Below, piece by piece: positions 12,093 through 25,239 of a stretch of DNA of 64,000 bases. The translations under genes and the position numbers were made by a program. Location: assembly GCA_015680685.1 (NCBI GenBank), contig MNCI01000798.1:186317-250316 (forward strand). The letters are read 5' to 3'. This DNA is from Gnetum montanum (taxonomy: Eukaryota > Streptophyta > Gnetopsida > Gnetales > Gnetaceae). The notes beneath the pieces were generated by a model, which searched no databases, was not told the origin of the DNA, and was given only the letters and a program-made list of their open reading frames with translations. Every line of letters starts with the position of its first letter. Position 1 is the first letter of the stretch.

Positions 12093-13703
12093 TGTGGAAA
12101 CCAAAAATGTTGGTGGCTGAAACACTCAGAGGTCCACAAGCATACAACCCTAACCTTGAGTCTTTATGAGGGCCTACTAGAGGTAGTTATGGGGTCCCAT
12201 GAATGATCTTGTCAATGGAACAAGGACTTACTGAATGCAATCAAGGTGTAGCATAGTTAGCTACGATGCTATGGTGAAACGATGCTAAGTGTTTGAGCCA
12301 TGTTAATGGTGTTAACAGTGTCAATAGTGGTGAGCGTAGTTAAGAGTGTCAACAAAAAATGAAGGTATTAATGTGCAAGGACTACTGCCCAAGTGCAACT
12401 ATGTGTTAAAATACTAGAAAATGCAAGCAAACTGCTGAAAATGCAAAGGAAAAGAAAGAGAGAATGAAACACCATTCCAAATGGGGCTAAGTGTAGTTAA
12501 ATCTAAATGGGATCAGAAGGTATGCAATGTACAATAGGCATAGTGGATAGTGTAGTCATAATGTTGGGAGCATATGGCTATGAAGATTGATGTTTTGCTA
12601 TGGTTTTTGTGCCTATCAGGTTAGCTACCATGGTGTACTATTGGTTGTGATGTTTAGGTGGACTACGATGAGCTATGATGGTTTGCAAATTTGTCAATGC
12701 TTCAATTTTTGCCAACCCAAGTTTGCCTGCCCAAAGTAAATTGCCAACCAACTCAAATTTTTTCCAACCTTGAAAATGTTGAGGGCTAGGGTATTTTATA
12801 GGGCTAGGTTTAGCATGAAATGTGAAGTGACTTCCACATAGTAGAGGGAATGGTTAGGACTATACCATCACCTAACTATGCTCCCCACTGAGGCCAATGA
12901 TGTTGTGCTCTACCATGCTCCACTAGACCTTGTGAGACTAAGAGATTGTGACTATACTACCAACTGCATGTGTGTGTGCTGAGAAGACCACAAGGTACCT
13001 AAAAAAATGTAACTTTGGAGACTATACTTCGGGACTACACTCTCCACTCTTTTATCTGGGGTTGAGAATAGTTACAATTTTGGGGCCAAAAAGAAGATAC
13101 AACAAAAATGCATTTGGAAAACTATGCTGACCAAAGATGAGTTGGAGCTAAGCTCAATGCTAGTGCTACATTGTGGAGGCCACTAGAAGCTATTCTGGTT
13201 GACTATGCTTGACTACACTCTTGGTTGGGGGAGAGCATAGTACCATACGTAGAAAATATTTTTTAAAATATGACTATCTATTGACTACACTCTCCACTAG
13301 AAGTTGACTATGCTCCCAACTAGAGGATGAGCATAGTCCCACACTTAAATAAAAATTTGTGGAAACTAGCTTCTGGCTGACTATATTTGACTAGGCTCTT
13401 AACTAGTGGAGAGCATAGTCTCAACACAAAAATCTTGTAAAACCTAGGCATTCATGCTAACTACACTCTTCATGAGAAATTAACTACTCTCTAAGAAAGT
13501 GGAGAGCGTAGTCTTAGAACTTAGAAAAATTTATAGTTTCTGACTTCGTGATGACACTTGAAAAAAATTGCAAAACTAGCCTTTTTGTTTACTATGCTTT
13601 CCACAAGAGGTTGACTATGCTCTAGGGTAGTGGAGAGTGTAGTCTCAACACTTAGAAAAAATTTGTGTCCAAGATGCCGTAGTCCAAATTTTGTGGTGTT
13701 TCA
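12093..13703 (-). repeat. 3' LTR of element A
   Basis: About 1611 bp, aligning throughout with 37339-38916. Starts tgtggaaacc and ends tggtgtttca. TATA-like tattttata at 12792-12800 (read on the minus strand). The half to the right of it (about 13000-13650) is a chain of imperfect inverted repeats built on GACTAYRCTCTCC / GGAGAGYRTAGTC. Confidence 0.9.
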
Positions 13704-15300
13704 TTGGTCCCTCTTTGTTGGTGTCTAGAGGAATGGCTAGAGAGACATTGACAAAGAATGATAAAACACCATAATAGGCTTGGCACCAACATCGCTCTTT
13801 GGTACTTGATCGGAGGTCATTGTACCATGCTCAAGAGTGTTGTGGATAGTGGTATGTTGGGAGTAAAAGGTGTAGGTAATGTGCTGGGGAATAAAGGGAA
13901 GATGAGGTGCAAACAGGGTGTTATGACATGGAAACATCATAGTTGATGGTGACCATGGCATCGGAGTGGCCTACCTTTGAGAACATTGAATTCTCATCAA
14001 AGTGTTCATGAGGGAGTTAATGTGGATTTAGGGCTAGACTAATTGAAAAATTGTAGTGCTTCTAGATTACTTGGAGATGTGCTCTATCCTTTTTGCTTTT
14101 CTTTTTAATGTGGGGTGAACTTGCTTTGGGCTTTGCACATTGCTACATGCTTACTATGAGGTGCTTTCCATTAAGTGGGCTACACGCCACTATATGGGTT
14201 TTGCTTTGATGTTTACAAAACCACACTGCAGTTGTAGGATAGGTGTTTCCTTCCTAGGATGACTTGTGTTACATCCACATAGGCTTTGACGAGCCAAAAA
14301 ATGCTCCCCATGGTATGACTTATGTTACATCTACCTTGGGTTCTATGATTTGACTTGACTTTAAGAGGGTGCTATGTAGTCATAGCATGTGAGCATCGAA
14401 GGTGTTTTCAATCTTGACTATGCGGGGAAATGAAAGAGTATCGAGACATAGGGGTGGATGTAGGTAGGCTATAATGGGATAAGAAGGATGTGCACTCTTG
14501 ATAAGTTTAGCTAGTCCAATCATGCACATCAAAACAATATGATGACTTGTCACTGTCATGAGATGTGTCTTTACACAACCACCCAAGGCTTCATTTTGCA
14601 AACACAACTCTGATAAGACAAGAAAAATACACAACATACAATACAAATAAAATGCTAGGAGTGATGATGCTACAAGTGCTCTAAAGGCCGTGTTGGTTGC
14701 AAGTGTTCAAAAAGCTAGTGAAGTGGCTAGGGGGCAATGATGTTGCAAATGCTTCAAAGGCTATGCTGGTTGCAAATGTTCTATTCTAGGATTGCACTAT
14801 CCCCACCCATGTGATGTAGAAAAGAAGGGAGGATAAGTTAGAGTTATACTCAATCACTTTCTTGAAAAATTATGTGAGGCTAACTATGAACCCAGTTTAA
14901 GGTCTTGGTAGACTATAGCCCTACTAGTTTAAGATCCTAGTAGATTTTGAACCTAATTTAAGGTCTTGACAAACCTTAGTGTGCTAGTTTATAGTCCTAG
15001 TGGACTACTGTTTACCAATTTAACATGGTAGCAAATGAATTTTGTGTCAATTTAGCATCATAGTGGATGAGCTACTATGCTAGTATAACATCGTGACTCA
15101 AGGACAAATGTTATGCTAATTTAACATCCTAGCAAATGCGTTGTGCTAGTTTAACATCATAGTGAATGTTTGGATGCTAGTTTAATGTCGTAGAAGATGA
15201 CCTATCCCAATTTAGCATCATAGTGGATGAATGCTTACCTTGCTTCATTGATGTGCAGTATTGCATGCTAGATGTAATACGACTTAAAGTATGAATGGTT
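13704..15300 (-). other. 3' internal region of element A with polypurine tract and minisatellite
   Basis: Adjacent to the 3' LTR is the polypurine tract (plus strand ttggtccctctttgtt). No coding frame is supported between the LTR and the integrase. The tract and following ~80 bp are strongly alike in element B (18863-18940), although the LTRs of A and B are different. From about 14870 to 15230 the sequence becomes a tandem repeat, listed separately. Confidence 0.6.
14870..15230. repeat. Minisatellite after the integrase of element A
   Basis: Imperfect tandem units of roughly 35-45 bp built on the word (c)tagtttaacatcatagtggatga and variants such as agtttatagtcctagtggac, repeated about nine times. 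The same motif family occurs in element B (20030-20480, and two units at 22146-22196) and, in another variant, after the protease of A (32390-32950). Confidence 0.7.
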
Positions 15301-15309
15301 CATTGGATT

Positions 15310-16410
15310 GGAAAATGTATTTTTATCCTGATTAGAAAGCTTGAATGCTCCATTGTTGTAGGCCTTAATGACCAAGAAAGGCCCTTCTTAGTTGGCTAAG
15401 AAGTTATCTATGGGTTCATGAACGACCTTGAGGACTAGGTCCCCTTTCTTGATTGGGCACTAATGTTAGTTGTGACGATGTTTTTGTTGTTCTTTTTCTT
15501 GACACCATTCAATGTGATCAAGCATCTGCATGTGCTCCTCCTCTATTGAGTTGATGTCTATGGTTCTCAACTTGTTATTCTGAGCTTCTTCAATGAAGTT
15601 CAAGAGGATCACCTGAAGCTATGGGACCTACAATTTGAGTGGCAAAATATCTTTAGATCCATAAAAAGGCTATAAGATATCATACCTGTTGTTGTTCAAC
15701 ATGTTGTGTAGTAGGCCTAGAGTGCATAGTTTAGTTGCTCATGCCATCATCATTGGCTGTTCCTTAGCATTTTCTTGAGAAGGTTTATGATGACTTTGTT
15801 AGTGGCCTCTACTTGGCCATTTGCCTAGGGCTAGTATGGCAAAGAAAAGGAATGTTTGATGCCAAAGTGCTCATAAAAGGCTTTAGTTTTGGCACTGCTA
15901 AATTGTGGCCTGTTTTTTTGTTACTATGATCATGGGTAAGCCGAAACGGTTCACTATGTTATCTAACATGAATTAGAAAAGTTGCTACAATGTTATTTTC
16001 CTAAGGAGAATAGCTTAAACCCATTTGGTGAAGTACACAGTTGTAGTTATTATGAAGCTATGCCCTATGGAGGACATAGGTGTTATGGGTCTAATGATGT
16101 CCAAGTCCCAACATTGGAACAGCGATATGATTTGTGTTATATCCAATTTAGTTGGTGGCACATGCATTAAGTTACCATGTTGTTGATAAATATTGCATTT
16201 TTTGACCTTTGAGACACAATCACACTCTATGTAAGGACAATAATAGCCTAGCCATATGATTTTTACTACCATTTCCCTAGGTGCTATGTGGCCTCCACAC
16301 AGTCCCTCATGGACTTGTTCAACAATTATTTTTGATTCATCATTACTTATGTAGGTTAGTAGTATGCCATTATAGGACCTACAACATAACGTTTCATCAT
16401 CCACAATGAT
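15310..16410 (-). pseudogene. Integrase of element A
   Basis: Minus-strand frames give the finger HEGLCGGHIAPREMVVKI...GYYCP...CNIYQQHGN (H-H-C-C, best piece 16404-16015), then YFTKWV, IVNRFGLPMIIVT and, after several stops, the C-terminal KKGDLVLKVVHEP and EGPFLVIKAYNNGAFKL. This is the Ty3/gypsy Tat integrase order. Stops in the core and the loss of the DxN/E blocks show it is inactive. Confidence 0.75.
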
Positions 16411-16479
16411 GTATTACCACCAATGTTTACCTACTACATCTTTTTGGGCAATACTTAGATGTTTTGGAGGCTCACCCTA

Positions 16480-17257
16480 TAGAAGGTATGCCTTGATGTC
16501 ATCGTACCTCTCTCCTATGTGGGGTATGCTAACTATGGCTATGAATACAATGTCAATGATTTGCATGGTAAGCATAGTGCAATCTGCCACCAAGGTGGGC
16601 AATGTGTAGAACATGTTAGGTGTGATGCTAAGGGCTAATGTTGCTAGTGCATCAGCTATGGCATTATATGTTGGACATTGGTAGTTGCAAATCATTGAAG
16701 CAAATACTTTGCTAGGTCATAGTAAAGCTATAAATGTTGGGCCTTGTAGGCGTAAACCCCTATCACCTGGTTGATCACTAGTTGTAAGTCATCTTAGATC
16801 GCTATGTGTTGGATCCCTAAGTCATGTAATGCAAGGATACCTTGGAGTAGATCTTTGTACTCTACCATGTTGTTAATGCAAGGAAATGTGGAATGATATG
16901 TGAAGGGTTGGATCTCCCTAGAGGGAAATGTGGTAATGGTAGTGATGCTACCTCCTTGTGATGTTGAAGCTCCATTAAAATGCAGGAGTGCCTCATAGTT
17001 TTCAAGAACTTGGCTAATGCTACTAACGTGCTCATCCAGGAATTTAGGGGTCTATGGTTACTTGATCATTTATGGGTGAAGCCATGAGTTGTGCAGCTAT
17101 AGCTTGACCTTTTATTGAGGCTTGCATGATGTAGTGTAGATTAAAATCTACTATTATTGCTTTCCAACATGTGATGTGACTACTTTCGTAAATGTTCATT
17201 GTTATGTCTTAGAGAACATTGTTTCTATGAAAATGATATTAACTTGATTGTAGAAAA
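16480..17257 (-). pseudogene. Second (archaeal-type) RNase H of element A
   Basis: Minus strand 17160-16700 reads AIIVDFNLHYIMQASIKGQAIA, the end of the standard RNase H/linker, and then ALLHFNGASTSQGG ... NNMVEYKDLLQGILALHDLGIQ, the RVT_3-type RNase H that distinguishes Tat-lineage elements. The tail (16695-16477) has the NAIADALATLA block. The left part of the first RNase H is cut by insertion of B at 17263. Frames are interrupted by several stops. Confidence 0.75.
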
Positions 17258-17262
17258 GGTAA

Positions 17263-18862
17263 TGTACTAACCTAAATCATCGGTGTAAGGCTGGAAGGGA
17301 AACAGACACAAAGAGATCGTTGGGCAGACACAGCTGACCCTGCCTTCACCTAAGGGTAAGTTGGAAAAGTAAACAAAGGCAAAGTGCCTTGGATGGTTTG
17401 CATGCAAATTAACCAAGGACTTCCCCAAGCGTAAGCTACGGCTAGCGCTAGGATTATTGTAAACGATGTATTAAAATGTGTAAATGTGTGTAAAATGTAA
17501 ACATAAGCCATAAGACATAAGACGTAAATGTAAACATAAGGCGTAAACAAAACGTAAACTATAAACTGAACGTAAACTGAATGTAAGTAGAAATGTAAAC
17601 ATAACGTAAAATAGAAAATGGAAATAATGTTTGGTTGGAAAACGAAAATGATGTATTGCTTAGAAAAGATATGCATCAGTCAAAGTGTAGCTGCGTGTAG
17701 ATGGTAGGTCAAATGCCTAGCCCCAAGGTGATGTAACGTGATGTGATGTGATGAACATGAGAAACGCTTGGATGCCAACAGTCAGGTGTGCCAAGCGCCC
17801 AAGGATTGTAGGTTCTATCCTCTCTCAAAATTACCAATCTCTCCAATTTTTTTGCCTCCTTGGTTTATGTGAATTGACAGGGTATTTATATGGTTGGGCT
17901 NTGTGTGTTGGATAGTTGTGCACAAGTTGGATTTGTGTCAGATAGTTGTGCATGAGTTGGATTTGTGTTGGATAGTTGTGCACGAGTTGGATGTGTGTTG
18001 GCAAGCTACATTCTTGACCAGGTACATTGCATTTTACAATTTATGGGTTATTCAAGCCCATGAAAGTACATTTAATTTAGACATGAGGGCCTGACTATCC
18101 CACAAATGAAGATTTACAATAAAATGTACAAGGAAAATTTGACCCGTCTTGCTTGAAAATTCTTCGTTCCTGAGTTTTCTGGATTTCTCTAGAAGTTGAG
18201 AATTTTTTGGAATTTTCTGGTGCTAAGAATTTTTTGGAATTTTCTAGCCATTTTCTAGAATTTTCTGGGAGTTGTTGACGCTGAGAATTTTCTAGAATTT
18301 TTTACCATTTTCTGGAATTTTCTAGGAGTTGTTGACGCTGAGAATTTTCTGAAATTTTCTGAAATTTTCTAAAATTTTTTGATGCTGAAAATTTTCTACC
18401 ATTTTTTGGAATTTTCTAAAATTTTCTGGAAGTTGGTCACGCTGGACTCATGCTGCCAACGTGACTTGGGTGTCAGTGAAGAAAATGAGCATTTTTGGAG
18501 CTGAAATTTGAAGTTCTGGATGCTGAAACTTATCAAAATCATTAATGGACCTTAAGGGTGACTTGTCCCTTCAAAATTAGACCATTTTGATGCTGTTTTG
18601 AGCCTATTTTGAGGCTCTGAAAGTTGGTCACACTGGACTCATGTTGCAGCTTGACACTTTCAGATTTCGATTATTTTGACTTGATTTTGAAGTTGTTGGA
18701 GTTTCTCATGCTGAGGGCAAGCTAGCTTGATAGCGTGAGCAAGCTAGCTTGGGCAAGCTGGGGGTGAGCTCCCTGCCATAGTCAAATTTTTCCTTTTGAA
18801 TGCTTGAAAGGGTTTGAGTCATTTTCAATTTAAATTTCTAGGCCAAAATTAGTGGTTTTTCA
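17263..18862 (-). repeat. 3' LTR of element B (contains a single-N join)
   Basis: Aligns with 24509-26367. It is ~260 bp shorter; part of the difference sits at the N at 17901, where the matching stretch of the other copy (about 25158-25380) is missing, so the N marks an unresolved gap or collapse in the 30-bp repeats. TATA (tatttata, 17883-17890, minus strand). The GAATTTTCTGGAATTTTCTA array lies at 18180-18440. Confidence 0.9.
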
Positions 18863-21160
18863 TTGGCCCCTCTTTGTTGATGTCTAGAGGAATTGACTCA
18901 AGAGGCATCAACAAAGAAGTGCAAAACACCATGAACAACAAAGCATCAAACATTAACCGTTGGCCCTTGGCCGGATGTCATCACACCATTTTCAGAAGTA
19001 CATGGAATTGAGGGAATATGGTTCAAGATGCAAGGGAATTGGTTGTAACCAGGGGAAGCCAAGAGTTGATGAAGTGTTATGATTGCTGCCAAGATTATGG
19101 GAGAGGAATGCTCTCACGTGAATGAGCTATATCTTTGGTCCTTGTCCATAGCTAGTGTTCACCAGACCTGGAGCCAAGACATGGGAAGTGCGTTCTTTGG
19201 AGAAACAGGGCTCTTATAGAGTGTTTACGGGGCCCGTTGTAAATAGCCAAAGCCATGCGATGGTGTACAACATGATCTCTTCGAGACACAAGTGTAACTA
19301 CTTTTTAAGACAATTGCTTTCTCGCCTGGGGCTTGTATGAGAATAGCTAATAGTCTTTTGTTTATGATGTTAATGGGATCATGAAGACCTTTTTCCTGAA
19401 TTTTACTCTTTGACCTTTTTAATTCTTCTTTTCTATTTTTTTTTTGCTTTATTTTGTCTTTTTTTTTCTTTGGTTTTTTTGAAAAAGCTTACTTTTAGTG
19501 CTATGCTCATGTTCGAGCGCTTGCATTTTATGTCATGCATTGTGTACTATGTTTTGCGTTGCGACTGCTTAGGGAGTTACAGTGTGCAATAATGTATCAA
19601 GAGTGTTGAGCTAAGTGGAATGCATCTGGGGGTATAACTGAGTAGGATAATTGGGGCATGATGGGGGAAATAGGGGATGCATTAGGAGTTGGGAATGTAC
19701 TCATGAATGGATTGATTAACCCAGTTACATGTGTCAAGAAAAATGTGATACATTGTTGTTATGATGAAGTGCATCTATGCACGAACGGCTCAGAGGTGTC
19801 ATCCTGTAAACACAACTCCAAGAAGACAAGAAAACCAAAAATGAAACAGTTAGCTAAACACTTTAAACAAGTAGATGGAGTCATTGCGTGCAATTTTCAA
19901 AGCAGACAGAATCATGAACAACATTATCTTTATTAAAGCCTATGAGATAAATCATGCAGCAAGTCTTTGTGGAACATGAACAACCGATTGCAGCGACACA
20001 TATTTTTAATTTTTTCCTGATCGTTGATGATGTCACCAGTTTATAGTCTTAGTGGACTGTTATGAATTAGTTTTGCATCATAACCCCTTGGACGACGTTA
20101 GTTTAGTATCGTAGCGGATGATGCATTGCTAGTTTATAGTCATAGAGAACTATGAAGAGGAAAACTAGTTTATAGTCTTAGTGGACTCTGGATGCTAGTT
20201 TCATGTTATGGCGGACGGATGTAGCAGTTTAGTGTCATACCAGACAGAGCTCTGTAGTATTAAATTTAAGTCATGATGCTACGACTACTCTGTGGGATCA
20301 GTTTTAAGTCATAATACCAAGACTACTATGTGGTATCAGTTTTAAGTCATGATGTCAAGACTACTCTATGGTATTAGTTTTAAGTTATGATGCCAGGACT
20401 ACTCTGTGGTATCAGTTTTAAGTTATGATGCCATGACTACTCTATGGTATCAGTTTTAAGTCATGATGACAGGACTGTTTTGTGCCAGTTTATAGTCATA
20501 ACGGACTGCTGCTTACCTTGCTTGTGTAAAGTGTGATGCTACATGCATGGTCATGCTGTGTATCTACAAGATCTTATAACAAATCAACTAGAAAGAAAAC
20601 AACATCAAGCGACACCTGTTGTACATAGATTTGGAATGTATGAATGAAAGAAAAGCAATGCAAAAAAGTGATAGTTTTAGGCCATCACGGACCGTAAGCT
20701 AGTTTAAGGCCTTTTTGGGCCATGTGTTTTTGTAGTTTTATGTTTTTATGTTTGATGTTTTTTTCAAATGCAATGTGCAAACTAAGTTGACAAATGTGTA
20801 AACAAAGCAAAATGTGTGATCTAAGTGAGTGGGAAAAATGTAAACGTAAAGGCTAGTGTGATGTAAACAAATGTGAAAAACGCATATCAAAGGGATGGGC
20901 AAAAGGTAGGCAAGCATCAAGCACATTTTCAGCCAAGGGAGAGTCTTGGTCATGTAGTTGCTTCCTAACTAGGCATGGATTAGGGAGGATCCAAGGTTTA
21001 GGGTCCTCTGGGGGGTTGTCGGCTTCAAGCACTCATTTTGGTGTGTTAGCCTTAAGTGTTGCGTTGGTTGTCGTAGGTGTACCATTAAGATACTCTTCTT
21101 CCAAAACTTGCACCATGTCTATGTCATGGATAGTCGAAGAGAAAAAGTTATCACCATGGA
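18863..21160 (-). other. 3' internal region of element B
   Basis: Holds the polypurine tract (plus strand ttggcccctctttgttg), ~1.1 kb without a supported ORF, a T-rich tract (19425-19485), a minisatellite (20030-20480) and a second short repeat remnant near 20660-20720. The words aaacacaactcc...agacaagaaaa (19808-19836) and gcttaccttgctt (20512-20524) also occur in A (14597, 15232), which marks the homology between the two elements. Confidence 0.6.
20030..20480. repeat. Minisatellite in element B
   Basis: Tandem units of about 38-45 bp, first of the form agtttatagtcatagtggact and then five close copies of agttttaagtcatgatgcc followed by actactctgtggtatc (20265-20460). Same position relative to the 3' LTR as the repeat at 14870-15230 in element A. 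Confidence 0.75.
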
Positions 21161-21167
21161 TGATAAC

Positions 21168-21500
21168 TTAACCACCTTCATATGGAAGGTGGATTTCTTG
21201 GTGGATGGGAGAGGAGATGGCCCTTGGTTGAGCTAGCCAAGGCCTACCTAGAATCATGTTGAAACCTGGCATCTCCTCTATGATAGTGAAATTTGTGCTA
21301 GTGGGGAATTGCTCTCCCACTACAAAGGCTAAGTTGATTGTACCCTTGACTATGACATGTGATCCATTGAAGGATTTTAGACATGTGGTTTTGGTTGGCC
21401 TGATTTCATTTGCCAGGCCTAGCTTGTCGATGACAGAGTATAGGACTACGTTCATTACTGCACCATCGTCAACATGAACTCTACAAATGGTGCACTACCT
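21168..21500 (-). pseudogene. Protease of element B
   Basis: Minus-strand frame 21455-21168 with the upstream VHVDDGAVMN at about 21480 (DDGA in place of the usual D-S/T-G). The C-terminal flap region shows FNMILGRPWLAQ, the conserved ILGRPWL of retropepsins. Paired with element A's copy (33837-33622), which reads VHIDDGMETN ... CLKSFNRS. It follows gag after a short decayed linker. Whether it could fold is open, since the frame carries a stop just before the catalytic block. Confidence 0.65.
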
Positions 21501-21686
21501 AACACGAATGCTAATGGATAGTGGAGCTGTAGTGACTTCCCCTCATTTGGGGTTGACTTTAACTGCATCATCATGAAAGGCTAAGGTTGTTGAACCTAAT
21601 TCTTGTGATGTGGGAGGTAACATTGTTGCACGGATGGATGCCTCATTTGTAGGGATGTCCTCCATAATAGAAATGGAGGCTAAGAC

Positions 21687-23933
21687 CTAGGCCAATGCTT
21701 GGTAGTGAGCAGGTGAGGTCCTGACCAGGTCGTATAAGCTAAATGTTGTGTTCTTTTGCTTGAGTGTTTGCTTTACCTGGGTTAGTGCAGCTACGAAGTC
21801 GTTGTCATTAGCCGTTGTGTTAGCTTTGACTTCCTTCATGAAGCTTGAGAGACAAACCTCTTGGGAGGGGGACTTAGGCTTGGTTTGCTTGGGGGTAGGA
21901 GCCCTAGTGTTCAGTTGTTGTTTGCTAGTTGTGGCCTTTGCTTCGGCCATGGGAGTTGTGAGGTGCTTGTTTGTCCTCTTGCGTTCCCATTTTGTGGGCC
22001 TACCTGGGTTGCTAGTGGGGTCAACCCTTGAAGGAGGAGGGATTGAGATGTTGCCCACTATTGGGCTTTAGGTAGGTGAGGGGCCATCTCGCTGTGGCAC
22101 TTTTATGAAGAAAGGTTGCTTAGTGGTTTTTGTTGCTACGTCATGCTAGTTTAACATCTTAGCAGATAAGTCATGCTAGTTTAACATCTTAGTGGACGAT
22201 GTCTGTGGAGCCTTGACCACAGAGGGTGTTGTGGATGCCTAGGGTGGCACCTTGATAACAAAGGAAGGCCTCTTGTTTTTCGGGGCTAGGGGAATCCTTG
22301 CCTTGCTGGGAGACACACAGATCACAAAAGGTTTTTGCACAGGTTTGGGCTTGCCACCTATGCTAATTGAGTTTATGACATAGGAGGCATCGTCTGTGTT
22401 GGATTGACTTGCCGTGTCAATCACTAGTTGGCCTTGTTCTATCATTCCCTATAGGTCATCTTGCAAGGCATGACATTTGTTTGTACTATGACCAGCCATT
22501 TGATGGTAATGATAGTATTGGTTCAATTTAAAATGTTGTGGGACTAGAGGCTCATTTGGTACTGCTAAGCTGGGGTTCCTTAGTAGCTTGCAGTACTTGT
22601 CATGTTTTTGGCGGGTAATCTCCAACACATGTTTGTGTTGAATTTGCCCAGCTTTCAAGAGTTGCTCCAATAGTTGAGAGGGTTGCATCGGTAGTGGTGT
22701 ATACTTTGAGCGGTCCTTGCACTAAAAGTTGGGCCTTGGGGTGGCCCTTGCTGATGTAGGTGAGTTGGTGCCAAAGTTGGCAGCTTTGTTAGCTGGGGCT
22801 TTAGGTTGCTTAGCTTTTGGGCCCCANNNNNNNNNNNNNNNNNNNNNNNNNNNNNNNNNNNNNNNNNNNNNNNNNNNNNNNNNNNNNNNNNNNNNNNNNN
22901 NNNNNNNNNNNNNNNNNNNNNNNNNNNNNNNNNNNNNNNNNNNNNNNNNNNNNNNNNNNNNNNNNNNNNNNNNNNNNNNNNNNNNNNNNNNNNNNNNNNN
23001 NNNNNNNNNNNNNNNNNNNNNNNNNNNNNNNNNNNNNNNNNNNNNNNNNNNNNNNNNNNNNNNNNNNNNNNNNNNNNNNNNNNNNNNNNNNNNNNNNNNN
23101 NNNNNNNNNNNNNNNNNNNNNNNNNNNNNNNNNNNNNNNNNNNNNNNNNNNNNNNNNNNNNNNNNNNNNNNNNNNNNNNNNNNNNNNNNNNNNNNNNNNN
23201 NNNNNNNNNNNNNNNNNNNNNNNNNNNNNNNNNNNNNNNNNNNNNNNNNNNNNNNNNNNNNNNNNNNNNNNNNNNNNNNNNNNNNNNNNNNNNNNNNNNN
23301 NNNNNNNNNNNNNNNNNNNNNNNNNNNNNNNNNNNNNNNNNNNNNNNNNNNNTGGATGATAATGATTTAATTTTTGCATTGTTTATGTGAAGAGAGGTTG
23401 TTGGGCTAACGTTTGTTGTGATGGGATGGTATTCGGAACTGAGACTACTAGTGGAGCCCATTGCCCAGCCACAGGTTGTGAAGTAATACCCTGAACATGT
23501 TGGGTTGGAGTAATCAATGGTGCTCCATGGATTTGCACCTAAGGTATGTAATGGATGGATGTGGAGGTTGGTATGACTGATGGCATTCCAATTACTTGAG
23601 GTCTAAAGATTGACCCTACATTGGTTTGGGATGGAGTTGTTGGGACTATACTTGTGGAGGAATGATGGAAGTAAATGCATCAGAATGAAAATTATTGGGT
23701 ACGAAGAAGATAGGAATGGAAGTAGGTACCTCTTGTTGGAAAATTGGTGCTCGAGTGTTTGCAGATGAAGGAAAAAGCACAGTTTCTTCCAGGAAAGGAT
23801 GGAATAATGGATTTGTATAGGCATGGGGACTAACAGTATGGTAGGAATCTCCATGTTCAGATTGGGCTACAAAATCATCTTCCTCATCTTGAGGCTCTAT
23901 TGGCGGTAGCTGTAAGGATTGAATTCTAGCCAT
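21687..23933 (-). pseudogene. Gag of element B, partly in an N gap
   Basis: The start ATG is probably at 23933-23931 (MARIQSLQLPP...), with an acidic N-terminal part. The centre is lost in the gap 22827-23352. After the gap, 22688-22449 reads QLLEQLLKAGQIQHKHV ... YYHYHQMAGHSTNKCHAL, the capsid end and a degenerate CCHC-like knuckle of the Y/C-HxHxMxGHxTxxC type found in Tat-like gag. The C-terminal 22445-21687 is basic and Pro/Thr-rich. Fewer stops than in A's gag, though frame breaks occur at 22449/22445 and 22239/22058. Confidence 0.65.
22827..23352. other. Assembly gap (526 N)
   Basis: Run of N inside the gag region of element B. The gap may hold the central capsid portion, which in A lies at about 35380-35950. 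Confidence 0.99.
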
Positions 23934-24484
23934 AAGAAGATGGGATATGAGTTTATGATGGTTTTCAAATAACGGGATTATGTCAAATGCTGAAGGGATG
24001 AACTCATGTCCTCCTTTGTGGATAAATTCATATCTCGCTTTGCTTCCCTTTCTATATGGTCGATAGGTAAATTGGCTTGGATTTTGACACAGATGAAGTT
24101 ATACTATTCAGGTGTAAGAGTTGTATGAGTAGGGCCTTTTCCTGTAGCCTGAGCGATTGGCATGTAGGGCCTTGAGGATTTATGTGTTCAATAATGGTTA
24201 TGGATTTCGTAGCAATCACAGGGTTCAAATTTTTAGCGATTGGTAGTATTACTGGGTTGATTTGGAAGGATTCCATGGAGAATGTGATCAGACTGGGCTA
24301 GGTGAATGGAGTTGGATTGCAAGTAGTTGTAGCATGATCGTGACACAAACACAACATGACCAAACTAATCAAACTAGACCAACAAGACAAGCTCAGCATG
24401 ACCAACAGGGATAGGAGACTCACAGGGTAAGATGAACAAGTTTTGATAGGTAGTGTGATCAACGTTTTATTAATGGCAAATTCA
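23934..24484 (-). other. Leader between PBS and gag of element B
   Basis: Noncoding 5' leader on the minus strand between the PBS (24485-24503) and the presumed gag start. No structure beyond this was recognised. Confidence 0.5.
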
Positions 24485-25239
24485 GGTCCTTCTTCTAGCG
24501 CCAAAAACTATACTGACCTAAATTTTTGGTGTAAGGTTGGAAGGGAAATAGACACTGAGAGATTGTTGGGTAGACACAGCTGACCCTGCCTTCGCCTGAG
24601 GGGAAGCTGGAAAAGTAAACGAAGGCAAAGTGCCTTGGATGGTTTCAACGCAAATCAACCAAGGACATCCCTGAGCATAAGCTATGGATAGTGCTGGGAT
24701 TATCATAAACGATGTCTTAAAACATGTAAATGTGTGTAAAATGTAAACATGAGCCATAAGACATAAGACGTAAATGTAAACGTAAGGCGTAGACAAAATG
24801 TAAACTATAAACTGAACATAAATTGAATGTAAGTAGAAATGTAAATAGAACGTAAAATAGAAAATGGAAATAATTTTTGGTTGGCAAAACAAAAATGATA
24901 TATTGCTTAGAAAAGATGTGCACCGGTCAAAGCGTTGCTGCATGTAGATGGCAGGTTGAACGCCTAGCCCCGGGGTGATGTAACATGATGATGCGATGAT
25001 GTGATGTGATGAACATGAGAAATGCTTGGATGTCAATAGTCAGGTGTGCCGAGTGCCCAAGGATTGTAAATTCTATCCTCTCTCAAAATTTCCAATCTCT
25101 CCAATTTTTTTACCTCCTTGGTTTATGTGAATTGATAGTGTATTTATAGGGTTGGGCCAGGCTTGGGCACGAAATCCAAAAATGGAATCAACAGCTAGGA
25201 GATGAGAGGAAAGCAAATATAGTGACATGTGTCCAATGG

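Noticed and set aside
20265-20460. Regularly spaced repeats as a CRISPR-like array
   Set aside because: Repeats and spacers both vary and form a minisatellite in a plant retroelement; no cas genes.
22655-23461. Long open frames on both strands across the N gap
   Set aside because: They are open only because N codons are read as X; no protein can be inferred across the gap.
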